Shown in pieces: positions 44,697 to 56,938 of a stretch of DNA of 64,000 nt. Position numbers and translations under genes: made by a program. A model generated the notes under the pieces. That model had not been told where the DNA came from. It did not search any database and worked only from the letters and a program-made list of their open reading frames with translations. Each line of letters opens with the position of its first letter. The first letter of the stretch is position 1. The stretch is from Cliona cf. orientalis (taxonomy: Eukaryota; Porifera; Demospongiae; Clionaida; Clionaidae): positions 24,240,058 to 24,304,057 of the forward strand of contig OZ005689.1 of NCBI GenBank assembly GCA_963930775.1, read 5' to 3'.

Positions 44697-45387
44697 TAGC
44701 TTCTTGACTCTTCAACGGTTACTACAGTAACAATCGATCATCTGCAACAATTCACTGACTGAATTCTGGCCTTTGTTGCTCTTTTTTTGGTATCGTAAGC
44801 ACAAAAGTAGCTTGTATTGGACCCCTACAAAGGAACAGGGAATGTGAGTAGCTGAAAAAGGGAGCGTCAGGCTTGCCGGGCTTTGTACAATTGTGATAGA
44901 GATCTGGATTGTATTTACATGCTACAATTGTTTTAAATAGACGTGTATGGAGTACACATGTATCCCAGTGGCAGTAGCTAGCCAGAGTGTGAATTTTCTA
45001 ACAAAACTAGCAATTAAATTGCAAATTAACATAACCAAAAATATCCATCTAATATATCCATAGATAGTACTTTGGACATTGCTCGTATGGCAACATTCAT
45101 GGTGCAAGAGCGGCTGGGTATTATTCATATTTCCCTAACCACATCCTGGGTGATATGAATATGTCATCGCCTTGGTCAGCGTTACGGTATATAGAGAAAG
45201 TGCGCGGCACTTTGATCCACCCACGCAGTAGGCTTTAAATCAATATACCCTCTTGCTCAGTAGCACTGTACGTTGCATACAGAAGTATGTAAACTCTGTT
45301 TATGCTAATCCAAAAGATTGTTAGTATACAAAATCGAAGAAAGAAACTCCTGGAGACATTTTTGCATGCAGCTGCCTAACAGCAATA

Positions 45388-45835
45388 CCGTATTTTCCCG
45401 CTATTAAGCGCATGCGCTTATATCTCCTCAGGAAGAAAACCTGCGCTTAATAGCGAAATGCGCCTAACAAAGAATAGCTATATCCAAGAACGCATGCGCG
45501 TTCACGGTATCATTTAGGGGCGTGGCCAATCGATCTATCGCACAATCATTCGTGTTGTTGCAATCCACCCAGCTCGAAATGGCGCTCATAGCTCGAAGAA
45601 CCTGAGAATTGATAGTAGTCATCGTGATTTCGAGTAGCTTGAAAAGGCTGGAACCCTGGGCTAGCAAGAAAGCGTGCATACATCTAGATACTGATAGTAT
45701 ATCGAGGTCAAGGGTCATATATGCGCTTATACGCAAAATGCGCCTAACAGCGAGTACTTAGGTCAGAAAATGGTATGCGCTTAATAATGAATATGCGCTT
45801 ATAAGCGAGATGCGCCTAATAACGAGAAAATACGG
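45388..45835. mobile_element. CCGTATT-ended MITE with TA duplication
   Basis: CCGTATTTTCCCGCTATTAA at the left, inverted CCGTATTTTCTCGTTATTAG at the right. Flanked by TA (45386-45387, 45836-45837). AAGCGCATGCGCTTA palindromes lie in both arms. Confidence 0.8.
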
Positions 45836-46132
45836 TAGCTCTGTATCATGGGGGCTACACATAGCTAGGTACTCGCCTGACTTTTTTCACCTATAACTCC
45901 ATAAGTATAGCATTCTAAAAGCTACGAAGCAGATTTTTTTGTAGATGAATGGTTCCTCTATCAATTTGTGGTAATAATATGACTAAAGGAACGACAAAAT
46001 TACTATATTTTGCCATTTTTAAAACTGCCACATTCAAGAGCCCTAGGTGTATTTCTGACTTGGTTTGATAGCACTTTGGGCCTTCTACTTCACAGATTTA
46101 ACACTATAAGCTACAGTAAGCTTCCTATCCTG

Positions 46133-46455
46133 CAGGGGCGGATCCAGAGGGGGTTCGATGGGCTCAAATGAACCCCCCTTTCTGATTAGCTGTCTAGTAC
46201 TTAGCCTGTGTAGTAGTGTAAAATCTAGGCTTCATAGATAGAATCCCCCATGCCTTTAGCTAGCTACAGTACTAAAGCCTGTCTTTAGCTCACCTACTTG
46301 GACGTTTCTTAGTGATATTTGGTCAATTTGAAGTCTTGGAGCGCATCACAAGACCTCGAACACGCAATCTAGCGAGAAATGGGCGTGGCTTACAAATTCG
46401 CACGCATACTGTTAAACTAAGAACCCCCCTCTGATAAATCCTGGATCGGCCCCTG
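46133..46455. mobile_element. CAG-tipped MITE with 5-bp duplication (hAT5-like)
   Basis: CAGGGGCGGATCCAG at the left, inverted CAGGGGCCGATCCAG at the right. Flanked by TCCTG (46128-46132, 46456-46460). It interrupts a diverged relative of the 3221-3636 MITE, where the homologous sequence reads straight through (CCTCCTGTCCCGAGC at about 3382), giving an empty-site comparison. Confidence 0.85.
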
Positions 46456-46460
46456 TCCTG

Positions 46461-49114
46461 AGCTTTAAGGGGAGGCATAAAACGGTGCATCTCCAACGTG
46501 ATCAACATACACGCTTGACTGCTACTGTACATAATTTTGGGTCTCTACATGTTAACATAATCCAAGATTTTAAAGGGCAAATTCATCACAAAGTAAAGTT
46601 AATTTCTAGAACAAATACAGCACACTTACACTGAACAATAAATACAGCACACTTACACTGAGTATGGGAACAATAGCACTCTTGAAGCCTTTGACACCAT
46701 ACATTGTCAATTGATTGCCCAGTAAGTTTCATCGACAGATACATGAATAATATCCTAAACTCACCTTTATAATTAAATTAATTAGATCAATGTTGACAGC
46801 TGTTCGGGTCCACCCTCGGCAAATCTGTTGTCAGGACTGTCTGCTGATGGGTTAATCATCCATTCGTACATAGCCGGGTGGAGATAAGCCAAGGAAGGCC
46901 CACCAAGGAGTAGACTGTGACTTACTTTTACGGAAAAGTTGATGCATGTGCAAACAGTGTGTACCAGGCCCTTTCTCCTCCTCCCTTCAAAGGGCCTGGG
47001 GATGAGGCTAGCACTAAGCCTTCCTGTGTATAGCATGTCATGCACCAGCGGCCTACACACGGCAAAAAGAGAGAGGGTCTGGTGAATGAACCTACTTGCG
47101 TTTGTTCCTAGGTACGATATAGGAACTACTAATGAGATTGCATAATCATATTATCGTGTGACCACTTAATGTATTAAGTGCAACGAGTATAACTCATGCG
47201 CATATGAGATAATTGAATGGCTACTGGTATTGAGCATTCCCACTGCAGGTGCTGAACTAAGGTACACCACCACTAAGGACAAGCAGGAGGTAATCTTAAA
47301 TGTGTCAGGGCGTGACGTTTCAAGTTGCAGCACTAGCTACTGGAGCTGGTGCTTAATTACTTGGTGTTTTTGATAGTATGCCAAGGCTATGTTGTTGTTT
47401 ATCGTCCATTGTCGACCATCACTCCTTGTCCACAGTACCTGCTAATGGTAACCAGCGGCTGGCCGGCAAGACTTAATAGCAATTGAATGTGTGTGCGCAC
47501 TTGTTACTATTTGATGGGGCAGTGAGACTTATAGGTATTGTCGTGGAGCCTACCTCCATACTTGTTTCGTGGAGTTGTAGCTACCTATCAGTGGTAAATA
47601 AGCTTAACCCTAAATTGCTTTTACTGTCTTCTTCCCTGTAGCTGGTGACGGTCCATTGAACACCTAGCGTCATACTTAGCTACTATGACCTAGGAATTTC
47701 TACCTTTAACTCCAAAGGTAAGCAAGGATGGGACACTAGTTTTGAGTAAATATTTGTATTCTACGATGATTCTAGTATGATACTTACAGCAGGGGTGTAT
47801 TTAGGATTTCTTTGGTGGGGGGGGGGGGGGGGAATGGGGAGCAAATGGCTTTTCGGTGAAGCTAAGCTACACTATGAATCTTAAAAAAAATCCTTCCCTC
47901 AATAAATTTTGATATGAGTGCTTGTCATGCAGTGAGGGTAGCATCGCTAGGATAATCTGGACAGTGACAAGTCACCATTCCTCAGTTGTGATGCTTGATG
48001 TTAGTGGCACAGTCATGTATTATTAGTCTCGTGCCTAGCCCCTTCATTTGAACGCGAGAAAGTCTTCTAGGTGCATATAATGCAGCCCAAACAGATTAAT
48101 CATATGATAATAAAAATTAATTACTATTGAAATGTAATTTTGTGTGCACGCGTGACCCATGCACACGGTACACTACGGAATGGTGGTTTGTTTCTATTTA
48201 ACGCACAGCAAATTACCATTCCAGCTGGATGCACTAGTGCCACCCTTTTTACCAGTGAGAGGACACACAGGGAAAATTAATTACAAGTAGATAGTACGTA
48301 GTCTCGCCAAGGGCTTATTTCTTTGGGGTCTATAAGCTCTTGGTCTCGCGCACCAGAAAGGGTCTGTTGAACTTGGCGTTTGTACATGTAGTATATAGTC
48401 TCATCTCCAGGGTTCTAGATCTATCGACTTCCCAAACCCATAGATGTATATATAGCTTATTCATACTTTTTGTTGAACGTATGATGCTTGGTTACCTTAT
48501 TTATTTAGGGTGAGTGGATTTTTTGCCATTCACTTTGAGAATTCGAAATTTCTTGGGTGTAAGCCATTATTTGAGGTAACTAGGCAGTACTTCTCAATCA
48601 CAGTGCATGTAATCGTAGTCTATATACAGGAATATGCCAGTGTGGACTTTACGCATAGCTTAATACTCTGATCCTGATTTGCTGTTAAATGCTTCATTTT
48701 CAATAATAAAATCAATCCCCTCCATTTGTGTCCAGTGTCCAATGTTTTATTGTCCCTGCCCGTCACAACATGCTCATACTCATGTACTTGTGACAACAAT
48801 AATATTATTATAGCAGTCGTCAAAAATTAATGATTATGGGACATGAGCATGAGTGTACATATTATCAAACTTGATGCAGAGGGAACTGATTCACACAAGA
48901 ATAATGGGTACCACTTAAGCTTAGTAGTGCCAAAGAATGATACATATGAAAAGTGATGGTGTAGCAGTAATCAGCTGTGTTGGAGGTCATGGCCAAGAAT
49001 GTCATATTAAAGTAAGCCTAGCTGTGTCTTTGTTTCTTCTCTTCTTTTACTTGGATTTTTTTCAATGGTTTCCTATGTAATTATGAATACTGGGTCATTA
49101 TTCATGATCCATAT
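46461..49114. other. Largely unassigned intergenic DNA
   Basis: Contains the inverted copy of the short dispersed repeat (46915-47020) and a poly-G run at about 47817 preceded by CAGGGGTGTATTTAGG (about 47792), a hAT-like start without a visible other end. No gene supported. Confidence 0.5.
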
Positions 49115-51789
49115 GTGTGCACCTATAGTAGAAATGGAGGATTAAGGACACTTGCATTTTTCAGTAGGAGAGTTTAAAGTTAAGCAATTATTACGCATAC
49201 TTCCAGTTGTGCTACAGCTACTATATTGCATCCAGTGACAGTAGTATAGAAGGGAAATCCCCTGAATGTGTTGCCATAGCAACCGCTAATTAATTTATGT
49301 AATTAGAGTCACATGTAGTACACTAAGAGGTCAAGGTTCATTTTTCTGCCAGTGTCAAGTATAGAGAACTGCTCTTCTGAACTGTAAAAGTGAAGCCAGC
49401 GGCATTTTTTTGGTGGTAAGGGACAAATAACCTTAAAATAAGTGGGAGATACATCATTTGTTTATTTTCTGCACTAGATAGTCGGGTAAAAAATGAGCTC
49501 GGATACTGATGAGTCAGAGACAACCGTTGTGATGATCCTACTTGCAGTGAACCTGAAGAGTCCGATAGCTTCTGAAGATAGCATGGAGGCAGCAGAAACT
49601 ACTGCTAGGAAAAAGAGACGACTAAGTAGGTATGAGAACTATGTTCATGGTACAGCCAGGGGAGTATATCAGCTTCGTAGCAAGGACCTAGAGACTGCTA
49701 TGGATTTGTCCCCTACCGTTGAGGGTGTATGCTCCGCTTGTGCATCTGGTCTTTCTGGGATAGCTAGTGGATTTCGGAAATTGAAGCATCAAGGAACAGA
49801 GCTTAGGAAAAGGAAAACAAAAACACTTACACAAAATGAGCGAGAACATTACCGAGATATTAATGCTCAGAATGAGTGGCTGTGGGGCAACGTGTTTGAC
49901 AGCATGGGTAACTACCTCTTCTGCCATTCATGTATCAAAAAGGCGCTTAAAGTCAGCTCACAACGGCTTACGCGACAGCGAAACATCAAACGAAAGGTCT
50001 TTCAACAGCCTGTTATTCAAATGCTTAAAAAAGAAATCCCTGATAAAAAGCTCTCATCATTTGTTGTCATGCCAGATGGACTTGATATGGCGTTCAGAAA
50101 ATGGTGGTCATCCATCCCAGAGGATCATACCGTCGATATTCGCTACCCTTATGCTCAGCATGGCCTCTGTGGACGTACTTCCAATAATGCTAAAGTTGAA
50201 GCAAAGGAAGCTTTTCTACAATTCATTGATGCCAATTCTCAACCGAACGGCAGACGATTTGATTCCAGAAATCCAACGCATTACCTTTTACCACGCTTTA
50301 AAACAATCTCCTCGCCGAAGAAAGATGTAAAAGACTACCATGAGAAAGTAAGAACATCGCTAGCTTGTGAATTTAATCGCACCCAGCTTGAGGAGGGTAA
50401 GGAGACGATATCCGATTTTTCTGCCACTACATGGCTCAAGCAAGAACGTCCAAAACTGGCAATTTACCCACATCAGGCCGATTATTGCGATTTCTGTGCG
50501 AAGGTTAAAAGGAAATACAGGAACATCAGCAGGCCCTCAACCGTCTCCGGCAAAGTGGTAGTGCACAGGCAGACGACATTCAGCAAGCTGAATCTGCTAA
50601 GGGCGAGTCAGAACTTCTCCTTACAAATCATCGTGATGTAGCAAGGGAGTCTTTGAAGTACTACCGTGAGATGAAGGAGAAATGCGCTAAAGATTGGACA
50701 GAGATTGAAGACCTAGCAAATTCTGGTAGTAATGCTGAGAAGCTGAAGGATTTGCAGCATAAATTTACGCTTGTTTTGAGCGCAGATTATCAGATGAGCA
50801 AATTGGTACCGTACTGGGGGTGTAGTCCTCAGCCAGGCTCCACCTACTACATGCAAAAGGTTTCGTACGACCTTCTGGGGATCGTAGATCACAGAAATGA
50901 AGCAGGTTTTATATATTTATTCAGTGAACTCATTGGACCAAAGAATACTGACCAAACGATTTCTTACCTCCTACACTATCTGAAAAGTAGCGGGAAAGTT
51001 CCAGGATGGGTCAAGAGAGTTCAAGTATTCCTTGACAATGCGGGTTCCACAAACAAAAACAAGTACCTAATGGCCGCCACTTATGAACTTGTCCAGCAAA
51101 AAGTTTTGAATTTCTTTAGGGTGTCATTTATGGTGGCAGGACACACAAAATTTGCTCCCGATCAAATGTTTTCAGTCTTAGCCCGTGCATACTATGCTTC
51201 TGATATCTTCAACGAAAACCAACTACGTGAAATTGTTAGCAGATATGCTGCTGTGGTTATGGACAATGGAAAGATAGTTCGGTCCTGGTGGGAGGTTGTT
51301 GGTGAGAAATACTCAAATTTGCCGGGAATCCGTGATCTTCATGACTTCTTAGCTCTTTGTAACCCTGGCCATAATGCGGTAATGAAAGTCAGGGAGACCT
51401 GTTATACCGGAACACTCAGAGACACACCAATGAAGATCATTGATGAATTACGTATCGCTCTACCCACAGTACATCACTCATATCATGCCCTGAAAAGAGT
51501 TAAAGAGCTATCAGATAACAAAAAAAAGGATCTGCAACAAATGTGCACCAACTTCATTCCAAGGGAACAGTGGCATGAAATACTTAGTGCCGAACTATGA
51601 CTATCATCCACATACGTCTTAGTTAGGTCAGTGTACGCTCACTTTATTGCCTCTTGTTGCTCATATTAATTGGTTAATTGTTACAAAAATTGAGGAGAAA
51701 ATTTTGATGACAATATGGAACATATTTATGCAAAAAAGTCAATTTGGCCATGGTGTCCCTAATCCTCCATTTCTACTATAGGCGCACAC
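49115..51789 (+). mobile_element. Complete DNA transposon (element K2), transposase frameshifted
   Basis: About 37-bp terminal inverted repeats (GTGTGCACCTATAGTAGAAA at 49115; inverted end GTGTGCGCCTATAGTAGAAA at 51789) with two differences, both running in to GGACAC. Flanked by ATAT (49111-49114, 51790-51793). One transposase gene fills most of the element. Confidence 0.9.
49493..51600 (+). pseudogene. Transposase of element K2, one frameshift near 50510
   Basis: Starts MSSDTDESETTVVMILL and runs to DYCDFCAKVK at about 50510. There the frame moves by one base; the continuing frame (EIQEHQQALNRLRQSGSAQ) leads without stops into CAKDWTEIEDLANSG and the rest, ending at 51600. The conserved core lies after the shift: LVLSADYQMSKLVPYWGCSP (first D), IGPKNTDQTISYLLHYLKSS, VQVFLDNAGSTNKNKYLMAA (second D) and VSFMVAGHTKFAPDQMFS. 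N-terminal Cys pairs (CSACASG, CHSCIKKA) and a CDFC suggest zinc binding. It parallels the protein at 54623-56662 along its whole length. The shift is a single indel, so it could be a recent mutation or a sequence error. Confidence 0.8.
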
Positions 51790-51955
51790 ATATGTATGGC
51801 CCTCGGTTATGGGTCACGCTAACTCTTACCCCCCCCCCCCCCATCCCATTTTGATACCTAAATATGTACAGCAGGAACAAGGCTATCAAAAACCAGAACC
51901 CCCCTTCTTCTTGTAAACCATGCTGGTGGTTCAATCTGCATGGCACAGACATCTA

Positions 51956-52486
51956 CCGTAAAGTCTGGTTAATAAGCGCACATGCTTATTAAGCGTATAT
52001 TTTTTAATAAGCGCATGCTTCCTTCCTGTTATTAAGTATTGTCTAATAAGCGCATGCCCCCAATAAAAGACGACAGTAATAGTTGATCAAGAGTGTTCCA
52101 TGCTCTACATGGCTAGAACTAATTTACCAACCTATTCGGATATCCAGCTGCATGAGATCGGCTATACTCAACACTTCGATGTTCCACTGAGACGGGTTCG
52201 GACTCTTGACCTCTGCCTTAACCGAAGCGAGCGCCAAATAAATAGGCTATTTTTCCACGGGTTTCTTCCAGCGATGGCTTCCGATCATACTCCCATGAAC
52301 TATTACAGAGCTTAGTCCAAGAAATGCTGTGTTCATGACTTGCTAGCTTTGTCATTGAGCGCTCGAACGTGCTGGCAGTGGGCGGGGCCAAAACTTCACT
52401 CTCTATTAAGTGCACATCATCTAATAGGCACACGTTTCCCTCCCACCAAGAGTGATAAGCGCATGCACTTATTAACCAGACTACGG
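51956..52486. mobile_element. CCGTA-ended MITE with TA duplication
   Basis: CCGTAAAGTCTGGTTAATAA at the left, inverted CCGTAGTCTGGTTAATAAGT at the right. Flanked by TA (51954-51955, 52487-52488). Its arms carry the same TTAATAAGCGCATGC theme as the 45388 and 60955 elements. Confidence 0.8.
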
Positions 52487-52488
52487 TA

Positions 52489-53473
52489 TTATGATAGAAT
52501 CAAGCGTTAATGAATCAACACTTACAAGCATGAAGCGTTCTCCCATGATAGTTCTCTCTCAACTTGGCTCAAATTATCCTTCCTCTCTTCTACACGTAGT
52601 CATACACGTAGTCTGACGTATACATAGCCATCATCAGTGAGGAGGAAGGGTGGAGCCATAAGTTTCTTTGATGTGACTAATCATTCAGAGTAGACTTATT
52701 GAAACAATCACACAGATGTACATGTACAAATACACACTACAAGGTAGAATACTGCTCTTTGTCCTACTCTGGTGAGTCCACTAAGCAAAGAGAGGCAATG
52801 AATCATCTAGGCTACCTTGTGACACAAATGAAAAACAACTACTACGCACTACAACATATGCATATGAAAATGGTCGGATACTGTTTGTAAACTGTTCCAT
52901 CAACTTTAGCCCACTTAGCCCTGTAGTTTAAAAGCACATATTATACTGTGAAAATTGGACATGTTATTCAACACTGACATGCATGAACATACCTAACTAC
53001 TGTCCCCGTTAAAACATGTGCATGTGCATCTATATGTTCAACCGTATCTGCTGAGATCATCTCTCCTGGGCCGAGTTCTACATCACTCCCAAAGGAGTTA
53101 CTCTCTAGATGCTGGTAGCATTGAAGTTGCTGATGCCGCATAGCCAAAGAGTAGTTGATATTGATGAAATTACCAAGTCTAGTGGCCAATTTTTTTGAAA
53201 TAATTATGTTTGGCCTCAAACTGCATCGTCCAGTGACGTATCAGAGGGCCAAACCTACACAATGACATTGTAGGTACAACTATTACAATAATGCATACGC
53301 TATACAGGGTTGTTCGGGGGGGTGGGGGTGCTTTTGCCACATCCCCCTCCCGGGATTGATTTTCCAGCCCCTTGGCAATTGGCTTTCCCTACTATTTAGT
53401 ATGGGGTTGCCCCCTCCCTCCTCTCCTTGGATTTGAATTTGCCCCCACTTGAAGGTTGTTGCTACATGTATGT
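52489..53473. other. No recognisable gene
   Basis: AT-rich intergenic DNA. A G-rich segment at about 53308-53340 beginning CAGGGTTGTTCGGGGGGG resembles the CAG-tipped MITE start, but no second terminus is seen. Confidence 0.45.
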
Positions 53474-53959
53474 GTGAACGCATCAAGTAGAAATTAGGCG
53501 TTTGGTTCACTTAAATTTTTGAGATATGGCCTCTTAAAGTTTGTTGATATTGTTCTGCCAATATCTCTTGTGAACTACACTATAAAGTCATCAAAATTGT
53601 GCTGTAGTCTTGTTATTGTTATGGAATGTGTTAATTGGATCAATGACGTCATCATGACCACTAATTAGGGTGCTCTATTTAGAGTTAACTTGTGCAAGAA
53701 AAAACTTGCATTGCCTGTCACAGACAGAAGCCACTAGTAGCCTCATACCAAGCCCCTAACTGCCGCGAGTTGACTTCTATCATCAACATCTACAAAACAG
53801 TGAGTAGTCTATCAGTGTTTTCCAATGGGTTTCCATGAATATGGCCCGGGGAGCCTGTGCATGTTAAGATATTAAATCTCTCCCACCCCCTCGCTCCTCT
53901 CACTGTCACTCTCAGTCTTGCTTCCTAAGCTCTCCCACCCCCTCGCTCCTCTCACTGTC

Positions 53960-54717
53960 ACTCTCAGCTTTGCTTCCTAAGCTCTCCCTCCCCCTAACTC
54001 CTCTCAGTCTTACTTCTCAAGCCCCTGGCTCCTCTCGCTGTCACTCTCCGACAGTCTCGCATCCTAAGCTCTCCCACCCCCTAACTCCTCTTAGTTTTGC
54101 TTCTCAAGCCCCTAGCTCCTCTCACTGTCACTCTCAGTCTTGCTTCCTAAGCTCTTCCACCCCCTAGCTCCTCTCATTTGTCACTCTCAGTCTTTAATTT
54201 TAGTTTATTTGTTATGCTTAGGGTGATTTTCTGGATTGGACTTATGTCTGCGAGTCAGGAAATCAAAGAGGTCTAAACTGAGGGATCATTATTTGGATGG
54301 AGCCGCTAGTCGTCCTTACACTCACACGCCTACGCTCAACTCTCAGCTTTGCTTCCTAAGCTCTCCCTCCCCCTAACTCCTCTCAGTCTTACTTCTCAAG
54401 CCCCTGGCTCCTCTCGCTGTCACTCTCCGACAGTCTCGCATCCTAAGCTCTCCCACCCCCTAACTCCTCTTAGTTTTGCTTCTCAAGCCCCTAGCTCCTC
54501 TCACTGTCACTCTCAGTCTTGCTTCCTAAGCTCTTCCACCCCCTAGCTCCTCTCATTTGTCACTCTCAGTCTTTAATTTTAGTTTATTTGTTATGCTTAG
54601 GGTGATTTTCTGGATTGGACTTATGTCTGCGAGTCAGAGGAAATCAAAGAGGTCTAAACTGAGGGATCATTATTTGGATGGAGCCGCTAGTCGTCCTTAC
54701 ACTCACACGCCTACGCT
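53960..54717 (+). repeat. 379-bp tandem duplication of leader plus transposase 5' end
   Basis: Two head-to-tail units (about 53960-54338 and 54339-54717) share a CT-rich leader (CTCTCCCTCCCCCTAACTCC) and the first codons of the gene. The upstream unit lacks two bases (GTCAGGAAATC versus GTCAGAGGAAATC), which puts its gene start out of frame. The leader itself is built of shorter TCCTCTCACTGTCACTCTCA units starting at about 53895. Confidence 0.9.
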
Positions 54718-56662
54718 CAGACGGTCCCTTTCTGAGAGCCCTGGTGAATCACGTCCAAGTGTTTGTGCACGCTGTCGACCAATTCTTTCACGGTATAGTG
54801 AAACCTTTAAGGAGCTCGTTCACCAAGGAACGGAACTAAAAAAACGTAAAAAGCAGAACCCTAACACTAAGCACCCTGATCGTGTCTGCTATCGGGATTT
54901 GAAACGGCAGAATGAATGGTTGAGGGGTAATGTCTTTGACGCAATGGGAAATTACCTCTACTGTTGTGTCTGTATTCGGATTTCTCTTGGAGTATCGAAA
55001 CAACGACTTGCCAACCAAAGAAAAATAAAACGACAGCAGTCACAGGCACCCATTGCTGAGATGAAGAAATCCGAGGTTGAAGCAAAGAGGCTAGGGGAGT
55101 ATGTAATCACGCCTGATGAGGTGCAGAGTGCCTTCAGTGCTTGGTGGAGATCAGTCTCTGCCGATACAGTTGTGCGAGTGAGGTTTCCACACGAACGTCA
55201 CGGAAATGCAGGGAAGACCTCTCATTCAGCCAAAACATCCGTAATGAATGATTTTTTGCTGTTTGTGGATGTCAATAGTCAACCTAACGGAAGGTCTGCT
55301 GACTCCAGTGGCCCAACGTCTTACTTTCTCCCGAAATTCTCCACTATCCAGGTTCCTAAGCGTGGTATCCCCAACTATGAGGAGCGCCTTCAACGGTCGG
55401 TAGTTGGTGAGTTCAATAGGGCTCAAAGAGAATCAGAGAAAGGAGAGTGCTCTAATGGATCGAGTAGCAACTGGCTTAAGACCCACAGACCCAAGGTTGC
55501 AATTTGTCCTCATCAAGAGGACTACTGTGATACATGTTCGAGATCGAAAGAAGAAATTCAAGCTAAGCAGACGACGGTTAACCGTCTTCGACAATCTGCC
55601 AGCGCAGAACCTAGTGAAATTAAACAGCTTGAAGATGACATCCTAGCACTGAATCAGGAGTTTGAACGTCACAGGCAGATAGCCAGTGAATCACACAAGT
55701 ATTATGTTCAGGTAACTGAACGGTGTGCGAGGGAGTGGAAAGAAATAAGTGAGCTGGAGAAAAAGTCTTCATTGACCGAGGATGAAACTGAAAAACTTGC
55801 CGTGCTGAAGCACAAGTTCAACCTTGTAATCTGTGCCGACTACCAGATGTCGAAGCTTGTCCCGTATTGGGGTTTGTCACCCCAACCGGGTAGCACCTAC
55901 TACCTTCAGAAACTAAGCGACGACATTTTAGGAATCGTCAACCATGCAACAGGTGAATCTACAGTGTATCTTTTTGATGAGACAGTAGGCCCGAAGAATA
56001 CGGACCACACTGTGTCCTATATCACACATTTCCTTGGTGTTCTGCCTAGTTGGATCCGACGTATTCATCTCTTCTTAGAAAATACGTGCAGTACGAACAA
56101 GAACTTCTACACTATGGCATGGGCATGTGAAATGCTCCAGCATGGCAGGTGTGATTTTCTCAGGATTTCTTTTTTAGTGGCAGGTCACACAAAATTCAGT
56201 CCTGACCTACTATTCTCTCAGATTGCCAAGAGCTACAACCAGAGTGATGTGTTCACGACTGAGGAGCTGGGAGAAATCATTCAGCGGTATGCTACTGTGA
56301 CAATTGATGATGGATCCTTGGTGTGTGACTGGAGAGAGCCACTGTCTAAGAAATATTCCAAGTTTCCCGGAATACGCTCTCAACATGACTTTGTTTTTGC
56401 CAAGAACTCACTATCAGGTCAAGTAATCTCCGGAACACGCCCCTACTGCTACACTGGTTCATTCACCAATGCTACCATACGTGTTTTGGCCGGCAAGGAT
56501 CCTGAAGATGATGCTATTCCTGGAGATGAGCAAACCTACCATCACATGAACAAAACAAGGAATATTTCCGGCTCAAAAAGGAGCAATCTAGTACAGATGT
56601 ACAGGCAATTCATTCCACATGAACGTTGGCATCCTATTATAGGATCACCCTCTTCCTCTTAA
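54623..56662 (+). CDS. Putative transposase of element K3; second catalytic-type Asp replaced by Glu
   Basis: An uninterrupted frame from MSASQRKSKRSKLRDHYLDG to the TAA at 56662 (680 residues). An ATG ten codons upstream (54593) is also possible. Features: a basic N-terminus, Cys pairs (CARCRPI, CVCIRI), CDTCSRSKEE, a coiled-coil-like middle (EIKQLEDDILALNQEFERHR), then the core FNLVICADYQMSKLVPYWGL (first D), DETVGPKNTDHTVSYITHFL, IHLFLENTCSTNKNFYTMAW, and LRISFLVAGHTKFSPDLLFS. Where K1 has D in YSDSCFGQNKN and K2 has D in FLDNAGSTNKN, this copy has E in FLENTCSTNKN. If that residue is catalytic, activity may be lost despite the intact frame. Otherwise strongly similar to K2 throughout. Confidence 0.8.
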   Translation: MSASQRKSKRSKLRDHYLDGAASRPYTHTPTLRRSLSESPGESRPSVCARCRPILSRYSETFKELVHQGTELKKRKKQNPNTKHPDRVCYRDLKRQNEWLRGNVFDAMGNYLYCCVCIRISLGVSKQRLANQRKIKRQQSQAPIAEMKKSEVEAKRLGEYVITPDEVQSAFSAWWRSVSADTVVRVRFPHERHGNAGKTSHSAKTSVMNDFLLFVDVNSQPNGRSADSSGPTSYFLPKFSTIQVPKRGIPNYEERLQRSVVGEFNRAQRESEKGECSNGSSSNWLKTHRPKVAICPHQEDYCDTCSRSKEEIQAKQTTVNRLRQSASAEPSEIKQLEDDILALNQEFERHRQIASESHKYYVQVTERCAREWKEISELEKKSSLTEDETEKLAVLKHKFNLVICADYQMSKLVPYWGLSPQPGSTYYLQKLSDDILGIVNHATGESTVYLFDETVGPKNTDHTVSYITHFLGVLPSWIRRIHLFLENTCSTNKNFYTMAWACEMLQHGRCDFLRISFLVAGHTKFSPDLLFSQIAKSYNQSDVFTTEELGEIIQRYATVTIDDGSLVCDWREPLSKKYSKFPGIRSQHDFVFAKNSLSGQVISGTRPYCYTGSFTNATIRVLAGKDPEDDAIPGDEQTYHHMNKTRNISGSKRSNLVQMYRQFIPHERWHPIIGSPSSS

Positions 56663-56938
56663 TCGAATGCTAGTTTTGCTGTTGGTTCACTATCTCGCTG
56701 TCACTCACTCTCATTCTATAACTACCGCTCATGTGTGTGTAAGTTTCTCTCACTCTCACTCAGTCTATGAATGCTACCCATGTTATCCTCTCTGACTCTC
56801 ACTCTCACTCTCACCCCCACTGTCTGTGAATACCACCCCGTGTGATCCTCTCACTCTCTCTTGTTCTCAGTTTAGTGTTTCAAATGAGATTATATTGAAT
56901 GATAATGAAATTTATAATCAAGAATAATTCATAAAATT

